From an uncultured Pirellulaceae bacterium (GTDB taxonomy: Bacteria; Planctomycetota; Planctomycetia; Pirellulales; Pirellulaceae): a DNA stretch of 10,931 nt. This document shows, one piece after another, positions 6,679 through 10,931 of the stretch. Position 1 is the first letter of the stretch; each line of letters starts with the position of its first letter. The notes under the pieces were generated by a model that did not search any database, was not told where the DNA came from, and saw nothing but the letters and a program-made list of their open reading frames with translations. The position numbers and the translations under genes were made by a program. The stretch is from positions 1 to 10,931 of the forward strand of contig CAKQNH010000082.1 of the NCBI GenBank assembly GCA_934255105.1. Reading direction: 5' to 3'.

Positions 6679-9600
6679 CTATCTCTCTTCAGTATCACGT
6701 TTTTCGATTTCGATGCCCGCCAACACGGCGGTTCCTTGTTTGGGCACGAACTTCAAACGCAGATGGCCAGCGATGGGAACTTGCTCCAGCAAGTACTCGG
6801 CGGTCTCGTGGCCCGAGCCGTCGACCGGATCGATAGTCACGTCGCTGAGAACCAATTCGTCTTGCGCATAAACATCGAATACTCGCCGGCCTACGGTGGC
6901 GATTGGCGAGCATGAGAAGTGCAAACGCACATCGTAGCGATGAACTGGCTCGTCGACATCATCCGGTGCGGTAGCCACCAACCGCGCGCCGCGCTCACTC
7001 GCGTCAGCCTTGGTTTTAGCCGCAGCATCTTCGTCCTTGTCTTTAGCTTTGGATTTAGCTTTATCAGCCGCTGGCTTTGCCGGCGGCGACTTGACTCGCA
7101 TGCCAATGCGTAGCTCTGTCAGATCCTCCAAGCCCGAAGCCAATACCCATGGCCGCTCGACGCCTTGGACCAGCGACGAGTGGTGCTGAAATGGCTTGGC
7201 CTCTGCATTGGTCTCGATATCGATCGGAATTGAGTCGGCGGTCATGACCGGATACTCCATCCACAATTGACCGTCGGGTTGCCGGCGATGGCCGGGTGCG
7301 CCGAAGTTGATCGCCATCCGCTCGAGCAATTGCTTGGGCGTGGCGCTATTTGCAATCAGGTCAATCGTCCACATATCGATGTCGGGCATGTGTACCAGAG
7401 CCAACGAGGTTTGATTCTGATATGCACAACTACACGTGCGAGTGTAGTCTGGCGCATTGAGCACGCCGTTAGCCACGACTAGGTTGGACGTGCAGCCCGA
7501 TTTGAAGCCACCTAGGTTGCCTGTGCCACCCTCGGTCAACATATCGTAGTAGCCCGCAGAACCTGAGCGGAAAGTGAGCATGTTCTCACTGGCAATGATG
7601 CTGTTGCAACCATACGCACGCGTGATCCTCCATGGCTGGATTTCTCCAGTCAGTGGATTTTTGACCATCTTCTGCTTGCCGGTGAGCAAATTGAATGCTC
7701 CCGCCGACTCAGTGTAGGAGTTGGCGTTGGTGATGATCAAATCATTGTGCAAGATGCATGGCCCCGAGTATTCCAGGTCAGGGTTCTGCCACTGGATCGA
7801 TCCATCCTTAGCGTGGTAGACGGTCATGCCGTGCCCCGTTTCAGACGCCAAACGATCGCTGGCTTTGGCACCGGCTTGAAGCAGCAGATCGAACTGCGGC
7901 GAATAGCCTAGCCACGTTCCAAAGATGCCCTCGCTGACTTCCCATAGCGTCTGACCGGTTCGATAATCCATGGTCAAGATACGGTAGTCATCAGGGTCCG
8001 GTTGCCCGCGCCGCAACAGGGCCTCTTCGATGTGGCTGGGGTTTTTGTCCAGACAATATAGTTTGCCGCCGCCCGCCACGATGCCATTGTGCCAGAAGCT
8101 ATGCTTGGCCTTAACGTGCCACAATTGTTTGCCGCTATGGCGGTCAAAACCAATCAGTCCCATGCTCGCGGCCCGATCGAGGCTCTTCGATCCGAAACCG
8201 GCTTTGTTCACTGCCAAACCTTTATCGGACTCGAACTCCAAATTGAGTCGGTCGCGATATTTGGCAAAGCCCATACCGCCGATCAACACGTCTTCGTAGA
8301 CACCGATATAACCCCACTCGTGTTGTTCACCGTCGTCATCGAGGGGCAGTTCAATTTGTTGAAGCGTCTCGCCGGTTAGCGGATCGAGTACCAAGCAGGC
8401 ATTGCCGATCAGCATGTAGACTCGATCTTCGGTCACGACATAGTTCGTACCGCGCGCATTGGCACCAGGAATGTGGACTTGGTTGTACTTGGGATCGAGT
8501 GGATTATCTTCGTAGGTCGTATCGAAATAGACGTCGAACGTGCCGAGGTCACCAAAGTCCCGCTTCCAGATGTCGCGACCGGTGTAGACGTCGCGGCAAC
8601 TGAGGCTATTCATACCTTGGATATATAGTCGCCCTGCGACGACTTGCTCGGGTGGTCCGTGGCCATGTCGCGGCAGGACGTCCATATTGCTATTGCCGCC
8701 GAACCACAGCACGCCCAGCGGCAGCTTGACTCGGCTATCGTTGGACTTCAGCGTATTGGCCACGTCTCCATATTGGTGCGTCCAATCGGAGGAACCCGGC
8801 AGCGCACCGACGCGGCTGACACAGACTCCATAGTCGCGGACTTCCACCTGAGCCTTTTCGAGTCCTAGCGCTTCGACGAGCGTCGCCAAGTGTTTAGGAT
8901 CGATCTGGGGGGCACCGTTGTCGCCATTGCTCTTGGACGTTAGCAGATGCAGCGTGCCACCATAGGGACGCACCGTCTGGTATAAGGCGGCCAGCGTTTG
9001 TGCCGGATGGCTTAGCTTGCCCGCTGCTGGCTTGCTGCCTGAAGTGACCTCAGCAGCAATCTCATTTATGATCTGCGCCACGCAATCGGGTGCGACGAAC
9101 ACCATGTGCCCGACGTATTGCGGCGCACGAAAGGCTGCGGCCTGCGCGTGATGCACAGTGACACCTTCGATACCTTGCGATTCGAGCGCCCCTCGCATTT
9201 GGCGCACGCGTCCGACGTCAGAATCGACCATAGCTAACTGCACAAACGGCGATTGGCTGGCCAGACTACGAGCAATGCCCGAGTCGGTTGAGCCATACCA
9301 AAATGCATAACCTTGAGCCGATGAACTACCGAGCATCTGCTGTACGACCTGAGAATCCGCTGTGCTCGTCTCCCAGTCACCATTTTTTGCGCTGTCGGTT
9401 TGGTCCTGCTGTGCAACCGCATTTCCCGTAGCAGGCGACTGGGCAGGCGACGCTGCGCTATCTCCAAAGGCCAGCAGTTTGCCGTCGAGCGTGACTGCGA
9501 AAAGCTTGTGGGACGCTACCAACAACCGCTCGATTTGCTCTCCACATGGCAACTGAAACACGACCTCGGCCGGCTTGCCTTTAGTCGGCAAGCGAATAGC

Positions 9601-10749
9601 GGTGATGTGGTCTTGGCCAGCAGCGATGAGCTTATCGCCGGCTAAGATCAAATCGCCGCGTCCATCAGCGGCGATTTCCCAGATCAATTTTTCATCCTTT
9701 CCGTAGGCGCGAACCATCGGCTTATCATCGGCCATCTCAGCCGAATAGACGACGCCAGCAGTCAACACGGGTTCGTTGGGCATAAAAGCCGTTTTCAAAC
9801 CCGTGGCAATATTAAAAGCACGCGTTCCTTTTTCGCGAGTATGCACATAGAAGAAGTCGTCTGTGGCTGCGACAAACGAGCCACCCGTCCCCTTGCCGCC
9901 TGCATTTAATTCGAAGTAGCGAAGTTCGCCCGTGGCCCGATCTAAAACGGCCGGAACGGTGCGACCACCGGGGACGATCAATTCGCTCTCCGTCGCCACC
10001 AGGGCGCCTTGAGGTGCCACCCCAGCAAAAGCGGGTGCGCTGTGGGGCTGCTTAATGTACTGAGCTCCCGTGCTATCGTTGAGCCATTGGATCTCGCCAG
10101 ACTCTGCATCGAGCGCATAGATAAACGTCCCCATAAACGGCCAAATGCTGGCGGCGAAGTAGATTCGACCATCGCGTACCACCGGGCCACCGCGGGCTGG
10201 CCAAGCCGACGTCAGTCGCTGATTGCCGATGACATGTTGCGCATTGGGAGCGCCGCTGAATTTCCACTCCAGGGCTCCGTCGGCGGCGTTAACACAATAC
10301 AGGAAGCCATCGTCGCTGCAAAAGTAAACTCTGCCCTGCCAACCCACCGGCGGCAAACGCACGGGTGCTTCAGTCGCGAACGACCACAGCTTGTTCCCCG
10401 TATTGGCGTCGAGCGCCAGCAATTTGTCTTGATCATTGAAACCGACGAACATTCGTCCATCGACGACGATCGGTTCAAAGATGCGATCGTAGGTCATCAA
10501 ATCCAGATTGAGCGGATCGTCCCAGGCGGGGACGCGGGGCGTGAATTCCCGCTGCCAAAGCGGGCTGATCGCGTCGGCCAGCGCGTTGGTAGTCGCCGCC
10601 GAACGCTGCGCATCGCTGCGCCACATCGGCCAATCGTCGGAGGCCAAGGCGTGCAAGGGAATTTGAGCGATGGCGAAAGCCACGAGCAGCAGCAGTTTGA
10701 TGCTGCCGCGAACAGAAACGCTGGGCGGGTGCATAGTGGGCGGGCACAT
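6679..10749 (-). CDS. Giant exported PQQ-type beta-propeller protein with methyltransferase-like and malectin-like domains
   Basis: This product has 1356 residues. Residues 15-36 are a signal peptide ending Ala-Leu-Ala before SDDWPMWR. A first PQQ/BamB-like propeller (about 38-430) has repeated strand units such as LLALDANTGNKLWSF, YCVNAADGALEWKF and YALDAESGEIQWL. Residues about 465-645 resemble a class I SAM-methyltransferase fold: a glycine-loop remnant (WYGSTDSGIA, 484-493), an acidic strand end (MVDSD, 507-511) and VRPYGG (593-598). A second propeller runs from WTHQYGDVANT (656-666) to about 1120, with a Cys segment TRTCSCAYQNQTSLA (1103-1117). A Lys/Ala/Asp-rich linker (about 1222-1250) leads to a malectin-like domain (YDVRLHF, 1272-1278; FDVYAQDELVLSD; LAGIEIEK). 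ATGs ending at 10749 and 10734 are both possible starts; neither has a good ribosome-binding site. It is probably periplasmic or envelope-associated; dehydrogenase activity is unproven. Confidence 0.9.
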   Translation of the reverse strand: MCPPTMHPPSVSVRGSIKLLLLVAFAIAQIPLHALASDDWPMWRSDAQRSAATTNALADAISPLWQREFTPRVPAWDDPLNLDLMTYDRIFEPIVVDGRMFVGFNDQDKLLALDANTGNKLWSFATEAPVRLPPVGWQGRVYFCSDDGFLYCVNAADGALEWKFSGAPNAQHVIGNQRLTSAWPARGGPVVRDGRIYFAASIWPFMGTFIYALDAESGEIQWLNDSTGAQYIKQPHSAPAFAGVAPQGALVATESELIVPGGRTVPAVLDRATGELRYFELNAGGKGTGGSFVAATDDFFYVHTREKGTRAFNIATGLKTAFMPNEPVLTAGVVYSAEMADDKPMVRAYGKDEKLIWEIAADGRGDLILAGDKLIAAGQDHITAIRLPTKGKPAEVVFQLPCGEQIERLLVASHKLFAVTLDGKLLAFGDSAASPAQSPATGNAVAQQDQTDSAKNGDWETSTADSQVVQQMLGSSSAQGYAFWYGSTDSGIARSLASQSPFVQLAMVDSDVGRVRQMRGALESQGIEGVTVHHAQAAAFRAPQYVGHMVFVAPDCVAQIINEIAAEVTSGSKPAAGKLSHPAQTLAALYQTVRPYGGTLHLLTSKSNGDNGAPQIDPKHLATLVEALGLEKAQVEVRDYGVCVSRVGALPGSSDWTHQYGDVANTLKSNDSRVKLPLGVLWFGGNSNMDVLPRHGHGPPEQVVAGRLYIQGMNSLSCRDVYTGRDIWKRDFGDLGTFDVYFDTTYEDNPLDPKYNQVHIPGANARGTNYVVTEDRVYMLIGNACLVLDPLTGETLQQIELPLDDDGEQHEWGYIGVYEDVLIGGMGFAKYRDRLNLEFESDKGLAVNKAGFGSKSLDRAASMGLIGFDRHSGKQLWHVKAKHSFWHNGIVAGGGKLYCLDKNPSHIEEALLRRGQPDPDDYRILTMDYRTGQTLWEVSEGIFGTWLGYSPQFDLLLQAGAKASDRLASETGHGMTVYHAKDGSIQWQNPDLEYSGPCILHNDLIITNANSYTESAGAFNLLTGKQKMVKNPLTGEIQPWRITRAYGCNSIIASENMLTFRSGSAGYYDMLTEGGTGNLGGFKSGCTSNLVVANGVLNAPDYTRTCSCAYQNQTSLALVHMPDIDMWTIDLIANSATPKQLLERMAINFGAPGHRRQPDGQLWMEYPVMTADSIPIDIETNAEAKPFQHHSSLVQGVERPWVLASGLEDLTELRIGMRVKSPPAKPAADKAKSKAKDKDEDAAAKTKADASERGARLVATAPDDVDEPVHRYDVRLHFSCSPIATVGRRVFDVYAQDELVLSDVTIDPVDGSGHETAEYLLEQVPIAGHLRLKFVPKQGTAVLAGIEIEKRDTEER

Positions 10750-10766
10750 AGGTAGGCGTCATCCAT

Positions 10767-10836
10767 TAATTGTGTCGACTGCTAGTTGCTAATTTACTAG
10801 TTGCTAATTTAATTGCGACTAATTGCGTCGACCTAG
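10767..10836. repeat. AT-rich direct-repeat array upstream of the PQQ-type gene
   Basis: A 15-bp unit, CTAGTTGCTAATTTA, occurs twice in perfect tandem (10782-10796, 10797-10811). It is flanked by near-identical direct repeats TAATTGTGTCGAC (10767-10779) and TAATTGCGTCGAC (10820-10832), with a further TAATTGCGAC (10810-10819). Each outer copy contains the palindrome GTCGAC and is followed by CTAG within two bases. The array sits just upstream of the start of the giant PQQ-type gene, in its likely promoter region. It could be a set of regulator sites or a slippage duplication. Confidence 0.7.
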
Positions 10837-10843
10837 AAAACGG

Positions 10844-10860
10844 GCTGGGCGGAGCCCAGC
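10844..10860. terminator. GC-rich hairpin, possible terminator of an off-window minus-strand gene
   Basis: GCTGGGC (10844-10850), loop GGA, GCCCAGC (10854-10860) is a perfect seven-base stem. Read on the minus strand it is followed within two bases by CGTTTTC, a short T-run, which suits a weak intrinsic terminator for a gene entering from the right edge. That would insulate the PQQ-type gene from upstream read-through. The rest of 10861-10931 shows no convincing gene: one minus-strand frame stays open to the edge but has no recognisable protein character. Confidence 0.4.
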
Positions 10861-10931
10861 AGTAGTTAAGTCTGCAGTGAAATCCGTACTCGGGGGAGAC
10901 GGGGTGAGCAAGAATCCATCTTCAGTATAAA

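Noticed and set aside
10009..10755. Long plus-strand open frame (248 codons) opposite the PQQ-type gene
   Set aside because: Arginine-rich shadow translation without domain character; the minus strand has convincing propeller repeats here.
10862..10931. Possible C-terminal end of a minus-strand gene entering from the right edge
   Set aside because: One frame is open to the edge, but it would run through the hairpin and repeat array and its translation lacks recognisable features.

Overview
The window looks like a piece of a planctomycete chromosome, most likely Pirellulaceae (Rhodopirellula/Blastopirellula-like). This rests on gene content: a very large secreted PQQ-type beta-propeller protein with a methyltransferase-like insert, a neutral-ceramidase-like protein, a Tat-exported sugar-isomerase-like TIM barrel, a DUF4058 protein and moderate GC. 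Shine-Dalgarno sequences are uneven, clear for some genes and missing for others. No rRNA, tRNA, CRISPR array, transposase or phage gene was seen.

Layout. Left, plus strand: a repeat element at the edge, a small solitary HicB-like protein (195-449), then a Tat-exported xylose-isomerase-like protein (525-1394). This gene converges with a minus-strand DUF4058 gene (1409-2167), with a short hairpin between and across their stop codons. The rest is minus strand. A paired inverted repeat element (2215-2387) separates the DUF4058 gene from a two-gene unit: an exported amidohydrolase (3827-5563), then a ceramidase-like protein (2375-3787), 39 bp apart. Another repeat copy (5640-5676) separates this from a second unit: a 1356-residue PQQ-propeller/methyltransferase-like/malectin-like protein (6679-10749), then a 324-residue secreted Cys-containing protein (5699-6673), 5 bp apart. 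The right edge (10750-10931) is non-coding, with a direct-repeat array and a GC-rich hairpin.

Five of the six protein products with a visible N-terminus beyond the HicB and DUF4058 proteins carry export signals, so most of the window encodes envelope or periplasmic hydrolases and redox-type proteins. The amidohydrolase and ceramidase-like protein may act together on amide-linked substrates. The PQQ-like protein and its partner probably work as a pair. Both ideas are inferred from gene order.

The most distinctive signal is a dispersed repeat family: hairpins preceded by the foot GTAGGCTCG, resembling REP elements. Five copies lie in gaps or at gene ends. At two gene ends, and apparently at a third gene running in from the left edge, the element supplies the last codons and stop, always in the frame Val-Gly-Ser-stop. 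I found no clearly new defence or mobile system.
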